This document shows positions 27,478-36,427 of a DNA stretch of 64,000 nt, one piece after another (the first letter of the stretch is position 1; each line of letters begins with the position of its first letter). This stretch comes from Bin34 sp965219935. GTDB taxonomy: Bacteria > Chloroflexota > Anaerolineae > Caldilineales > Caldilineaceae. The translations under genes were made by a program, and so were the position numbers. The stretch is taken from the NCBI GenBank assembly GCA_965219935.1, contig CBDCOU010000003.1, positions 248,001 to 312,000 of the forward strand, in the 5' to 3' direction. Below the pieces are notes generated by a model that worked only from the letters and a program-made list of their open reading frames with translations, was not told the origin of the DNA and did not search any database.

Positions 27478-28257
27478 ATGAGAGTAACCATCTGGAACGA
27501 ATACCGTCACGAAAAGTTGCACGCGGAGATTGCGGCCCTCTATCCCGATGGGATGCACGCCGCCATCAAGAGTGGCCTGGCTGATCACGGCATCACCGAT
27601 GTGGGCACGGCGACGTTGGACGAGCCGGAACACGGGCTGACGGACGAGGTCCTGGAGGCCACGGACGTCATGCTTTGGTGGGGCCACATGGCCCACCAGG
27701 AGGTCGACGACGGCATTGTCGACAAGGTGCAGAAACGGGTGCTCGAAGGGATGGGGCTGATCGTGCTCCACTCCGGTCACTTCTCGAAGATCTTCCGCAA
27801 GCTGATGGGCACTTCGTGCAGTTTGCGCTGGCGCGAGGCCAGCGAGCGGGAGCGGATCTGGGTTGTGCGGCCCGGCCATCCCATTGCCCAGGGCCTGCCG
27901 CCCTACTTCGAAATTCCCCAGTGCGAGATGTACGGGGAACTGTTCGACATCCCGCAGCCGGACGAACTGGTGTTTGTCAGCTGGTTTGAGGGCGGCAACG
28001 TATTCCGCAGCGGTTGCTGCTTCCACCGCGGGAACGGCAAGATCTTCTACTTCCGCCCCGGACACGAGACCTTTCCGATCTACACCCAGCCGGAAATCCA
28101 TCGGGTGTTGGCCAACGCGGTGCAGTGGGCGGCTCCCGTGGCAGGACCGGCCTACCCCTACTCACAGAAGGGCTCCACACGTCCGGTGGCCATCAACGAG
28201 CGGGAAGCGCTCGAACCCATCGGCGCGGCCTCGGACGAGCGGGTGCGCGTCGGCTGA
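27478..28257 (+). CDS. ThuA-like trehalose-utilisation domain protein
   Basis: The 259-residue protein begins MRVTIWNEYRHEKLH. Its segments DVMLWWGHMAHQEVDD, LIVLHSGHFSKIFRKLMG and KIFYFRPGHETFPIYTQPEI match the ThuA family, which has a class I glutamine amidotransferase-like fold and is linked to trehalose and other disaccharide use. The enzymatic reaction is unsettled in the literature. A GGAGG ribosome-binding site precedes ATG 27478. It is probably cotranscribed with the oxidoreductase upstream, and a hairpin terminator follows directly. Confidence 0.85.
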   Translation: MRVTIWNEYRHEKLHAEIAALYPDGMHAAIKSGLADHGITDVGTATLDEPEHGLTDEVLEATDVMLWWGHMAHQEVDDGIVDKVQKRVLEGMGLIVLHSGHFSKIFRKLMGTSCSLRWREASERERIWVVRPGHPIAQGLPPYFEIPQCEMYGELFDIPQPDELVFVSWFEGGNVFRSGCCFHRGNGKIFYFRPGHETFPIYTQPEIHRVLANAVQWAAPVAGPAYPYSQKGSTRPVAINEREALEPIGAASDERVRVG

Positions 28258-28274
28258 CCCCGGAACCAACGGAA

Positions 28275-28299
28275 AACCCGTCGGCGTCGCCGACGGGTT
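28275..28299 (+). terminator. Hairpin terminator after the ThuA gene
   Basis: A perfect 11-bp stem (arms 28275-28285 and 28289-28299) with a three-base loop lies 18 bases after the stop codon. The T-run is weak, so termination may be partial. Confidence 0.6.
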
Positions 28300-28330
28300 C
28301 GCGGTCTTGGACCTGACACTTCAACCGGTT

Positions 28331-28407
28331 TGGCACCTCCTGTAGGACTCGAACCCACGACCCGCTGCTTAGAAGGCAGCTGCTCTATCCAGCTGAGCTA
28401 AGGAGGC
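28331..28407 (-). tRNA. tRNA-Arg (anticodon TCT)
   Basis: Read on the minus strand, the sequence folds into a full cloverleaf. The acceptor stem is GCCTCCT/AGGAGGT, a D arm GCTC...GAGC follows, and the anticodon stem GCTGC/GCAGC encloses loop CTTCTAA with anticodon TCT. The T arm contains TTCGAGT. The discriminator is G and CCA is encoded (28331-28333). Confidence 0.95.
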
Positions 28408-28620
28408 TGGCGGCGGGATTGTACACCAGCGCCGAGACCGAGAATTCGGTGCCTGCATGAAGGGACCAGGGCAACCGCGCTCCAAATCCGGACATCCTCA
28501 GGCCGTGAGGACGGGGGCAGGGATGCGGATTCTGATACGGATCTGGCACAGGCCTGACACAGTTCCTGCACGCCCAGGACAGACACTTCCCTTGACGGTT
28601 GAGTACATGGGGGACGTCAC

Positions 28621-28821
28621 ATGTCCGAATTGATTACAACCTTGGCGCTGGGAATGGTGAGCAAGAGCGTGTTCACGTATCGGGAACCCGCCCAGGAGGA
28701 GGTGCGGCCAACGGCCTCGCCCTTCCGGGCTTGGCTGGGTTCCGTCCTGATCGCTCTGGGGCGGCGTATTCAGCCGAACACCCGCACCCATTGGGCAGGC
28801 ATGCGCGAAGCAGCCCTGTGA
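28621..28821 (+). CDS. Possible small hypothetical protein
   Basis: A 66-codon frame starts with ATG 28621 and ends just before a strong palindrome at 28847-28872. It has a short hydrophobic N-terminus and a segment AWLGSVLIALGRRIQP that could be an amphipathic or membrane-anchoring helix. I recognise no family. The position between tRNA-Arg and the phosphofructokinase, and the hairpin after it, make it plausible. It could also be chance. Confidence 0.4.
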   Translation: MSELITTLALGMVSKSVFTYREPAQEEVRPTASPFRAWLGSVLIALGRRIQPNTRTHWAGMREAAL

Positions 28822-28846
28822 GCCCTTCCGGCGCACAGTGTGAAGA

Positions 28847-28872
28847 GGACCGCTCCCGATCGGGAGCGGTCC
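28847..28872. terminator. 26-bp perfect palindrome, probable bidirectional terminator
   Basis: A 13-bp stem (GGACCGCTCCCGA and its complement) with no spare loop bases lies between a possible small gene and the 3' end of the phosphofructokinase gene (stop at 28910). It could end transcription from both sides. There is no long T-run. Confidence 0.5.
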
Positions 28873-28909
28873 TTGATTCCGGGGGGAGGCGATGCCGCCG
28901 GCGGCGATC

Positions 28910-30067
28910 TCAATACAGGAACATGGGCAGGCCGAACGGATTCTTCATCTCCGGCCTGTAGGTCTCCACGTTGTAGAGCCGGTCCACATCAACGCACCGT
29001 GTTCCCTTGGTTACTTCGCCCATGTCGATGTGGGTGAACCGGCCGTCGCGGAGGGCCACCATTCTTCCGCTTTGCCCCTGGAGCAACAGATCCGCCGCCA
29101 TGTGGCCGTAGGTGCGCGAAACCAGCAGGTCCAAGGCGTCCGGCGCCCCCGTGCGCATCAGGTAGGCCAGCTTCTGGTTGATGATCCCGAACCCTGTGCG
29201 TTCCTCGATCATGGCTCCCACCATCTCGCCAATGCCGCCCAGCTTGCGGTGGCCGAAGGCATCGGCCTGGCCCGACTCGATGATCTCGCCGCCCTCCACC
29301 GTGGCGCCTTCGCTGATCACCACCATGGCGTAGTTGCTGGGGTTGCGGTTCCAGTCCTCGGTGACCAGCGCCATGAGCCGGTCCGGGTTGAAGGGCACCT
29401 CGCAGATCAGGGCGCGGTCGGCATCCGCGACGTAGCTGCTGATCAGGGCCGTCTCGCCCGAGTTGCGGCCAAAGAGCTCGATCACGGCGACCCGTTCGTG
29501 GGAGCCAGCGCTGGTGCGCAGGTTGGTGATGAACTCGGCACTGCGCGTAACCGCGGTGCTGAAGCCCATGCAGTAGTCGGTGCCATAGACATCGTTGTCC
29601 ATGGTCTTGGGACACGCCACAATCTGGACTCCTTCCGCGTGCAAGCGTCCGCCGTAGCCCAGCGTGTCGTCGCCCCCGATCGGGACCAGGGTTTCCACGC
29701 CCAGGGCGTCCAGGTTCTTGATCACCGTGGAGGTGAAGTCGTAGGTGCCGCCGCCGTTGTCCGCGGCATCGCCCACCGACAGGTGTTCCGGGATGGCGCC
29801 GGCCTTGACCTTGCCCGGATTGGTCCGGCTGGAATGCAGGAACGTGCCGCCGGTACGGTCGATCGTGCGGACGGCCTCGGCGTCGAGGCTGTAGGTGTGG
29901 TAGGCGACCGACTCCGGGTCGTCGGGATTGATCTCCAGGGGTCCGGCCCACCCGCGACGGAACCCAACCACTTCGTGTCCCGCTTCCGTCATTCGTGTCA
30001 CGATGGACTTGATGCACGGATTCAGACCGGGAACGTCGCCGCCGCCTGTCAGGATGCCCAGTTTCAT
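28910..30067 (-). CDS. pfp: 6-phosphofructokinase, PPi-dependent type
   Basis: The 385-residue protein starts MKLGILTGGGDVPGLN, the family phosphate-binding loop. It carries IGGDDTLGYG and CPKTMDND. An Asp after GGD and a Lys in PKTxDND are the residues that distinguish pyrophosphate-using from ATP-using enzymes (GGDGS and GTIDND). It therefore probably interconverts fructose-6-phosphate and fructose-1,6-bisphosphate with PPi, reversibly. ATG 30067 has GGAG seven bases upstream, so I preferred it to an ATG five codons earlier. It is a single gene, with the glycosyltransferase ending about 110 bases upstream. Confidence 0.88.
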   Translation of the reverse strand: MKLGILTGGGDVPGLNPCIKSIVTRMTEAGHEVVGFRRGWAGPLEINPDDPESVAYHTYSLDAEAVRTIDRTGGTFLHSSRTNPGKVKAGAIPEHLSVGDAADNGGGTYDFTSTVIKNLDALGVETLVPIGGDDTLGYGGRLHAEGVQIVACPKTMDNDVYGTDYCMGFSTAVTRSAEFITNLRTSAGSHERVAVIELFGRNSGETALISSYVADADRALICEVPFNPDRLMALVTEDWNRNPSNYAMVVISEGATVEGGEIIESGQADAFGHRKLGGIGEMVGAMIEERTGFGIINQKLAYLMRTGAPDALDLLVSRTYGHMAADLLLQGQSGRMVALRDGRFTHIDMGEVTKGTRCVDVDRLYNVETYRPEMKNPFGLPMFLY

Positions 30068-30178
30068 AACATGTCTCCGCAAATGGTGTCGGCCGGTGCC
30101 TCCGACAAGGCATCCGATGCGGGCTGAATTCTAATTCAGGACGGTGCTGCAGGCTCCGAATCGGGCCGCGTGCCGCGG

Positions 30179-31357
30179 TTAGCCGAAGATCCGGTGCTGT
30201 CTTAACGCCATCCGGTAGAAACCCACCAGCTGATCCATGGTGCCGCGCCAGTCCTGGCGCAAGGCGTGCCGCCAGCCGGCTTCGGCAAAGGATTGCAGGA
30301 GGGATCGGTTGTCCTTCATCTGTTTGACCTGTTCGCGTATTTCGCCCGGGTTCTCCGGGTCGAACAGCAGGCCGTTGCGGTTGTGCGCGACCGTGTCCGT
30401 GATGCCACCCCTGCGGGCGGCAATCACGGGCAGACGGCAGGCCATCGCTTCCAGGGCCACAAGGCCGAACGTTTCGGTCGTGGACGGAAAGACAAACAGG
30501 TCCGCGGCGCGATAGGCCGCGACCAGGTCCTGGCCGTAGCGGTAGCCGGTGAAGACGGTGGGGGTTCCTGCGTACCAGGCCCTGAGTTCGGCATGGCTGG
30601 GCCCGTCGCCGACAAGTGCCAGACGCAAGCCCTTCATCGGAAACAGCCGGTCGCGCAGTTCGAGCAGGCCTTTTTCGGGGGCATGGCGACCCACGTTGAG
30701 GACCAGGAAGTCGTCGGGATGTCCCTGTGTCAGTTCCTCGCGCACCTGCGGATTGACAGGGCCGGCGCTGAACAGGTCGGTATCGATGCCGCGTCGCCAC
30801 CAGCGGACCCGGCTGATGCCCTGTCGCCTCAGGTCGTCGCGCAGGACGCTGGAGGGGCAGACCGTCAGGGTGGCCTGGTTGTGCAGATAGGTTGCGTATC
30901 GCCTCAGGAACCCGGTCAGGAAGCCCTGGCCGTAAAAGGCCGCATACCGCGCGATGTCCGTGTGATAGGAGGCCAACACCGGGACTCCCAGCCGACGCGC
31001 CATGCGCATGCCGAACGGCCCCAGCACGAACGGGTGCAGGACATGTACCAGGTCGGGTTGGAACTGGCGCAACGTCCGGAACGAATCCGAGCGGGGAAAG
31101 TTGAACTTCAGCTCCGTGTAGTACGGGGCGGTGATGCCGTTGACCGGCACCACCCGAAAGCCGGCGAACTCGCTGGGACCGCCGGAAGGCGCAAACAGGA
31201 TGGCCTCGTGTCCCTCGGAGGCCAGGTACCGGAGGAGCAGCTGCAGGATGTTGACCACCCCGTCGATCTTGGGCAGAAACGTTTCGGTAAAGAGCCCGAT
31301 CCGCAAGCGATGCGGTTGGTCCGGCTTGGATTCGGATGGACTTCCGTGTGCTACCAT
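30179..31357 (-). CDS. GT4 glycosyltransferase, probable sulfoquinovosyltransferase (SqdX-like)
   Basis: The 392-residue GT-B enzyme has the start RIGLFTETFLPKIDGVVNIL, a middle LVLNVGRHAPEKGLLEL and the donor-binding E-x7-E block STTETFGLVALEAMACRLPV. It resembles SqdX and related group 1 transferases that add a sugar to diacylglycerol. Its divergent neighbour is sqdB, 164 bases away, so sulfoquinovosyl transfer to make sulfolipid (SQDG) is the likely role. This rests on context more than on diagnostic residues. ATG 31357 gives the family start; the open frame continues to 31444 without similarity. Confidence 0.75.
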   Translation of the reverse strand: MVAHGSPSESKPDQPHRLRIGLFTETFLPKIDGVVNILQLLLRYLASEGHEAILFAPSGGPSEFAGFRVVPVNGITAPYYTELKFNFPRSDSFRTLRQFQPDLVHVLHPFVLGPFGMRMARRLGVPVLASYHTDIARYAAFYGQGFLTGFLRRYATYLHNQATLTVCPSSVLRDDLRRQGISRVRWWRRGIDTDLFSAGPVNPQVREELTQGHPDDFLVLNVGRHAPEKGLLELRDRLFPMKGLRLALVGDGPSHAELRAWYAGTPTVFTGYRYGQDLVAAYRAADLFVFPSTTETFGLVALEAMACRLPVIAARRGGITDTVAHNRNGLLFDPENPGEIREQVKQMKDNRSLLQSFAEAGWRHALRQDWRGTMDQLVGFYRMALRQHRIFG

Positions 31358-31521
31358 GCCGACTGCCTCAACGAGGTTTAGCCTGTCCTGCGGGGAATGT
31401 CCGGGCCGTCTGGTCGGACCCGCGCGGCGCAGGGCATGAGCCAACCTGCCCGGATGATGAGACTGCCCTGTCCGCCTCGCAGCCTCCTTCCCGGAACCGA
31501 GTACGTAGCAAGAAGGGATTC

Positions 31522-32760
31522 ATGAGCGCGAATCGAGCAAGCAATGTTGTGGTACTCGGCGGAGACGGCTTTTGCGGATGGCCCACCAGCCTGCGGCTGT
31601 CCCGCCAGGGATTCAATGTCACGATTGTAGACAACTTGGTCCGGCGAAAGACCGATGTGGAACTGGGTACGCAGTCGCTGACACCGATTTCCCCAATCGA
31701 TACGCGCCTGGCTGCCTGGCGGGAGGTCACGGGGAAGGATCTCTGCCACGTCGACATCGACATCGCAGAGGACTACGCAAGCCTGGTGGCGCTCCTGCGC
31801 GATCTGCAGCCGCAGGCCGTCGTGCATTTCGGCGAACAGCGGGCGGCGCCCTATTCGATGAAGTCGCCGCGCCACAAGCGCTACACGATCGACAACAACA
31901 TCAACGCCACGCACAATCTCCTGTGCGGCATTGTCGAGACCGGATTGGACATACACGTGGTCCACCTGGGAACCATGGGTGTCTACGGCTACGGCACGGC
32001 CGGACTCAAAATCCCCGAGGGCTACCTGCCCGTGCAGGTGGAGGCGGAAGGGGTTCGCCACGAGATGGAAATCATCTATCCGCCCAATCCCGGCAGCGTC
32101 TATCACATGACCAAGACGCTGGATGCGCTGATGTTCTTCTATTACAACAAGAACGATCAGGTGCGCATTACCGATCTCCACCAGGGCGTTGTCTGGGGCA
32201 CGAACACCGCCGACACCCTGGCCGACGGACGCCTCATCAACCGGTTCGACTACGAGGGGGACTATGGAACGGTCCTCAACCGCTTCCTGATGCAGAGCGT
32301 GGTCGGACATCCCATCACGGTCTACGGCACCGGCGGCCAGACCCGCGCCTTCATCCACATCCGCGATACCGCACGGTGTGTGAACCTGGCGATCGACAAT
32401 CCGCCCGCACACGGCGAACGGGTCAAGATTTTCAATCAGGTGACCGAAACCCACAGGGTTAGGGATCTCGCCCGGCTGGTAGGGGAACTGACCGGTGCGG
32501 AGGTCAGGTACTACACGAATCCGCGCAACGAAGCGCTTGAGAACGACCTCAGGGTGGAGAACCGCCAGTTCCTGGACCTGGGACTGGCCCCGGTCACGCT
32601 CAGCGAAGGCCTCCTGGAGGAAGTGATTGAGGTCGCCCGGCGCTACGCCGACCGCTGCGACCCGGCCAAGATCATCGCCGACTCAACGTGGCGGGCCGAT
32701 ATTCCGGTGGACCGGGTTGGTTCGCAGGAACCCAATCGCTGGCAACCCGACACTGGTTGA
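31522..32760 (+). CDS. sqdB: UDP-sulfoquinovose synthase
   Basis: The 412-residue short-chain dehydrogenase starts with VVVLGGDGFCGWPTSLRLS, a GxxGxxG NAD motif characteristic of SqdB/SQD1. The catalytic tyrosine-lysine pair is in VYHMTK, and TMGVYGYG and FGEQRAAPYSM match family blocks. It converts UDP-glucose and sulfite to UDP-sulfoquinovose for the membrane sulfolipid. The ribosome-binding site GAAGGGA precedes ATG 31522. The first step of SQDG synthesis sits here and the transferase divergently upstream. Confidence 0.93.
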   Translation: MSANRASNVVVLGGDGFCGWPTSLRLSRQGFNVTIVDNLVRRKTDVELGTQSLTPISPIDTRLAAWREVTGKDLCHVDIDIAEDYASLVALLRDLQPQAVVHFGEQRAAPYSMKSPRHKRYTIDNNINATHNLLCGIVETGLDIHVVHLGTMGVYGYGTAGLKIPEGYLPVQVEAEGVRHEMEIIYPPNPGSVYHMTKTLDALMFFYYNKNDQVRITDLHQGVVWGTNTADTLADGRLINRFDYEGDYGTVLNRFLMQSVVGHPITVYGTGGQTRAFIHIRDTARCVNLAIDNPPAHGERVKIFNQVTETHRVRDLARLVGELTGAEVRYYTNPRNEALENDLRVENRQFLDLGLAPVTLSEGLLEEVIEVARRYADRCDPAKIIADSTWRADIPVDRVGSQEPNRWQPDTG

Positions 32761-33684
32761 GTTCGGTTCGGGCTGGTCGGATGTTGATCGACCAGGTCCG
32801 GTTTTTTGCGAAAGATCGGGCAGTACCGGTTGTTTGGCTCTCCATGGACGGGATTGGTTTGTCTCTCCCTGAAATTCGGGTCTGAGCGCGGTCCCCCCAC
32901 CGTCTTGGCGCCGTTCGCTGAACATGACCGTGTGCCTGCGAACGGGACCATCATGATGTGTTCTCCCGGTCGCGGTACCGTGCACATTGACGGCCGCATC
33001 CCTTGTCTGCCTTTCACGCCGTGAATTCGGTCCCGGTTGCGATGGCTCTCCAATAGGTCCGATGTATCAGGGAGGCGGGAGGTTGGTTGCCGTGCGCGGG
33101 CCGGTTTGACCAATGCCGGCACGGGGAGCCTCGGTGGAAGGGTTGATGTCCGTGGCCGGCAGGTTGCAGCTACCCGGTTCGGCCGCAAGGCGGGCGGATT
33201 GCTTGGACTCCCCGGGACAAACAGCTTTACCAGGCGTCTTCCAGGTCCAATCCTCCGCCGGGTCGCCGAGCGGCCGTCGGTTCGTTGGGCGGTCCCACCG
33301 TCGTGGCCTGGATGATCACCAATCGGCGGTTGTGCGTCGGTGTGGTCGCGTAGGCGTTTGAGCCGGATGGACCCGGGCCAGTAGGTGCGGGGGCGTCTCC
33401 CCGGCACGGTTGTTGTCGTGGACACAGACGTCAGGCGGACCGGGATGGCCCTTGTGTCAATTTGATGACAGCGGACGGAACGACGTGCAAGACGCGCCCC
33501 GGTGGGGATTCGCATTGCACTGGCATCCTCGGGACAGTCGCCCGTGTCAGGTCCCGGACGGGGCAGGATTATCGTTTCAAGTAGCTGTGATTGCTCCGTG
33601 TATTAAAATGGCGTGGGCTTGCGCAGGTAACCCGGGTTGCCCAACCGAAGACTGCTTAGGCACCCGAATGCGAAGGAAGGACCA
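32761..33684. other. Long intergenic stretch, no supportable gene
   Basis: About 920 bases separate sqdB from the RND adaptor gene. A 290-codon minus-strand frame crosses it, but its translation is Arg/Pro/Thr-rich and overlaps the sqdB 3' end, and I recognise nothing in it. No tRNA, repeat or obvious terminator was found. The adaptor's ribosome-binding site (AAGGAAGG) is the only clear signal. Confidence 0.5.
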
Positions 33685-34869
33685 ATGCAGGACAGTGACA
33701 AGATTGCCGGAGACGGCCCGGTTCAGGCCAAATGGCGAGGATACGCGCAGATTGCCTTGATCGTGCTTGTGCTGGCGGTGGTGTGGTATTTCGCCAGGGC
33801 TCCGCGCGTCGCGCTTTTCCCGGATGACGCCGCACTGGAGTCTGCCGGTGTTGCCTTGCCCGAAGTGGAAGTTGTTCGGCCCCAGCCCACGGCCCAAGCT
33901 TTGACCATTCACTTGACCGGCACGGTTTCCCTGCAGGAGGGGACCACGGTCCGGTCCGAGGTGCCGGGACGGATCGTCTGGGTGTCGCCGAGCTTCGACA
34001 GTGGCGGATTCATTCCAGCGGATGAGACGTTGGCACGGATCGATCCGGCCGTGTTTGAACTGGAGGTGGTCAAGGCGCAGGCCGCTGTCGAAGCCGCGGA
34101 GGCATTGGTGTGGCTGGAAGAGGAGTTGGGAGCGGAGAACGAGCGCGAATTCGAACTTGCCGATCCCGAAGGGGAACCGTCCGCGTGGCTCCGGCGCTTG
34201 CCGCAGCTGGCACTGGCCCAAGCGGAACTGAAGCAGACTCAGGCCTCACTGGCACTGGCCGAGTTGCAGCTGGCGCGCACCCACATTTCCCTTCCTTACG
34301 ACGTGCGGGTGGTGAGCACGGATGCCGCCGTCGGTGAATGGGTGAATTCGGAGGATGTCGTCGCGGCCACGGCATTGGGAATTGTGTACCAATCGGGCGC
34401 GCTGCAGGTGAAGGTTCCGATCGAAGCCCGCGATCTGGCCTACCTGGATCCGGCCGTCGGGCGTACGGCAAGGTTGGTGGGACGGATGGGCAGCTGGACG
34501 GGGGAAGTGACCAGCATTTCCTCGATCGTCAACCCCGCCTCGCGGCTGGCATCAATATTCGTCGAGTTTACGGTGGGGGAGAACTTGGAAACCCTTCCGC
34601 CTCCCGGAACGTTCGTGGAGGTATTCCTGAAGGGTCCGGCCATTCCGGATGCGTACGTCCTGCCATCCGACACTCTGCAGACGGCGTCCGGTATCTGGAT
34701 TGTGCGGGACAGCCAACTGCAATCATTCCAGCCGGAAGCATACGGGTGGATCCCCAACGGTTGGGTGGTGAAGGCTTTCGAAGCAGGCGAAGGCGTCGTG
34801 GTGGGTCCGTTGCCAGGGGCCCGCCCAGGTCTTGAAGTGTCCGCCCAGGTCGTACAAGCAGACCGGTAA
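33685..34869 (+). CDS. RND efflux periplasmic adaptor (HlyD/MFP family)
   Basis: The 394-residue protein has a single N-terminal membrane anchor (IALIVLVLAVVWYFA). A lipoyl-like half-motif follows (SEVPGRIVWVSPSFDSGGFI), then a helical hairpin (about residues 130-200) and a second lipoyl half plus beta-barrel domains (LPYDVRVVSTDAAVGEWV). This is the layout of adaptors that connect an inner-membrane RND pump to an outer channel. ATG 33685 follows AAGGAAGG. The pump gene starts 13 bases after the stop. No outer-membrane factor gene is adjacent. Confidence 0.88.
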   Translation: MQDSDKIAGDGPVQAKWRGYAQIALIVLVLAVVWYFARAPRVALFPDDAALESAGVALPEVEVVRPQPTAQALTIHLTGTVSLQEGTTVRSEVPGRIVWVSPSFDSGGFIPADETLARIDPAVFELEVVKAQAAVEAAEALVWLEEELGAENEREFELADPEGEPSAWLRRLPQLALAQAELKQTQASLALAELQLARTHISLPYDVRVVSTDAAVGEWVNSEDVVAATALGIVYQSGALQVKVPIEARDLAYLDPAVGRTARLVGRMGSWTGEVTSISSIVNPASRLASIFVEFTVGENLETLPPPGTFVEVFLKGPAIPDAYVLPSDTLQTASGIWIVRDSQLQSFQPEAYGWIPNGWVVKAFEAGEGVVVGPLPGARPGLEVSAQVVQADR

Positions 34870-34882
34870 CCGGAAAGGAAAC

Positions 34883-36421
34883 ATGAACGCAACAGAGCAA
34901 CCGGGCCGCGAACCGTCGGCTTCCGCCGGAGGGACGGGCCTGATCGCCTACTTTGCGGGCAATCCCATCGCCGCCAACCTCCTGATGGTGCTCATCCTTG
35001 TCAGTGGCGTCGTGGCGGCGATCCGCGTCGCCGTCGAGGACTACCCCGAGTTCGATGTGCGCACTGTGACGGTCACAGTGGTTGCACCCGGTTCGTCCCC
35101 GCGCGAGGTGGAGGAAGACATTGTCCGCCGCGTTGAGGAGGGCGTGATTGGTTTCGAGGGAGTCCAACGGGTCGTTTCCAAATCGGTCGAAGATTTGGGC
35201 ACGGTCCAGGTGGAACTGACCGCGTTCGCGAATGCCGACGACATCCTGAATGATGTCGAGCAGGCGGTGGACAACATCGAGAATTTTCCACCGCCGAACG
35301 CAGAACTCCCTGATGTGGAATTGACGCGGCTCAACCGCGAAGCATTGACGCTGGCCGTAACGTCGGCGGTGTTGAACGAGGACGACCTGCGACGCGCGGC
35401 AGAGGAAGTGCACAAGGAACTGCTGCAGTTGCCTTCGACGGCCCACGTGGTTCTGTTCGGAACGCGGGACCGGGAAATTTCCATCGAATTGAGTGAAGAG
35501 GAATTGCGTCGATACGGTCTCTCGCTCTCGGAAGTGGCCAACACCGTCCGGCGGGCCTCCCTCAACGTCACCTCCGGCGAACTGACTACCGAGGCTGGCA
35601 GTGTTGTGCTGCACACGGTTGCCAAACGTGCGCACGGCGAGGATTTTGCCGGGATCCCCGTGTTCACCGCGCTGGATGGATCCATCGTGACCCTGGGCGA
35701 TGTGGCGGAGATCCACGATGAGTTTGTGGAAGGGGAAGTGATAGCCCGTGTGGACGGGGTACCCGCGGTGTTCGTACGGGTGGGCCTCATCGAAGGCCAA
35801 TCCATCGTCCAAATCGCCGACGAAATCCGTCATTGGCTGGCTGACTACCAGGCTCCACGTGACGTGGACGTTACCGTCTGGAATGACATGGCGCAACCCC
35901 ATCTGGATCGTTTCGCGAGTCTGGCGCGAACGGGTGTCGCCGGCGTGATCCTCGTGTTTATTCTGCTGATCCTCGTATTCGACCTGCGTGCGGCGGTGTG
36001 GATCACGGTTGGCATTCCACTCTCGTTCGCCGGGGCCTTGATCTTTTTCGGTCCGGCGAACCTAACCATGAACCTGGGTACCCTGCTGGCCATGTTCCTA
36101 ATGATCGGCCTGGTGGTGGACGATGCCCTGGTGGTAGGTGAAAGCATCGCTGCCGAACGTGAGCTGGGCAAGGGGCCGCTCGAGGCAGTCGTCGCCGGTG
36201 CCAAGGCCGTGGTGAGCCCAATCACCGTCGCCGCGGCAACAACTGTTCTGGCCTTTGTTCCCTTCTACTTCTTGACCACCGCCTCGCTCCAGGTTTTCAG
36301 GGTCTTTCCCGTGGTGGTGTTCTTTGTCCTGGCTGTGTCCCTGGTTGAAGCGATCTTCATCCTCCCGGCCCATCTCGGACACACCGGCCGATGGAGCTTG
36401 TGGCCATTGCATGCCGTCTAG
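34883..36421 (+). CDS. RND efflux pump, N-terminal half (ends at in-frame amber codon)
   Basis: These 512 residues cover helices 1-6 and the first periplasmic domain of an RND pump. Near residue 410 is the proton-relay motif GLVVDDALVVGES. The frame stops with TAG at 36419-36421, just after helix 6 (AIFILPAHLGH), and continues in the same frame into the second half. A full RND pump is about 1040 residues, close to the combined length. The break could be a nonsense mutation in a single gene, a sequencing error, or a natural split with re-initiation at GTG 36428. Confidence 0.8.
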   Translation: MNATEQPGREPSASAGGTGLIAYFAGNPIAANLLMVLILVSGVVAAIRVAVEDYPEFDVRTVTVTVVAPGSSPREVEEDIVRRVEEGVIGFEGVQRVVSKSVEDLGTVQVELTAFANADDILNDVEQAVDNIENFPPPNAELPDVELTRLNREALTLAVTSAVLNEDDLRRAAEEVHKELLQLPSTAHVVLFGTRDREISIELSEEELRRYGLSLSEVANTVRRASLNVTSGELTTEAGSVVLHTVAKRAHGEDFAGIPVFTALDGSIVTLGDVAEIHDEFVEGEVIARVDGVPAVFVRVGLIEGQSIVQIADEIRHWLADYQAPRDVDVTVWNDMAQPHLDRFASLARTGVAGVILVFILLILVFDLRAAVWITVGIPLSFAGALIFFGPANLTMNLGTLLAMFLMIGLVVDDALVVGESIAAERELGKGPLEAVVAGAKAVVSPITVAAATTVLAFVPFYFLTTASLQVFRVFPVVVFFVLAVSLVEAIFILPAHLGHTGRWSLWPLHAV

Positions 36422-36427
36422 GCGCGA

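Noticed and set aside
32643..33515. A 290-codon minus-strand frame after sqdB
   Set aside because: It overlaps the sqdB 3' end, is Arg/Pro/Thr-rich and has no similarity or ribosome-binding site that I can see.
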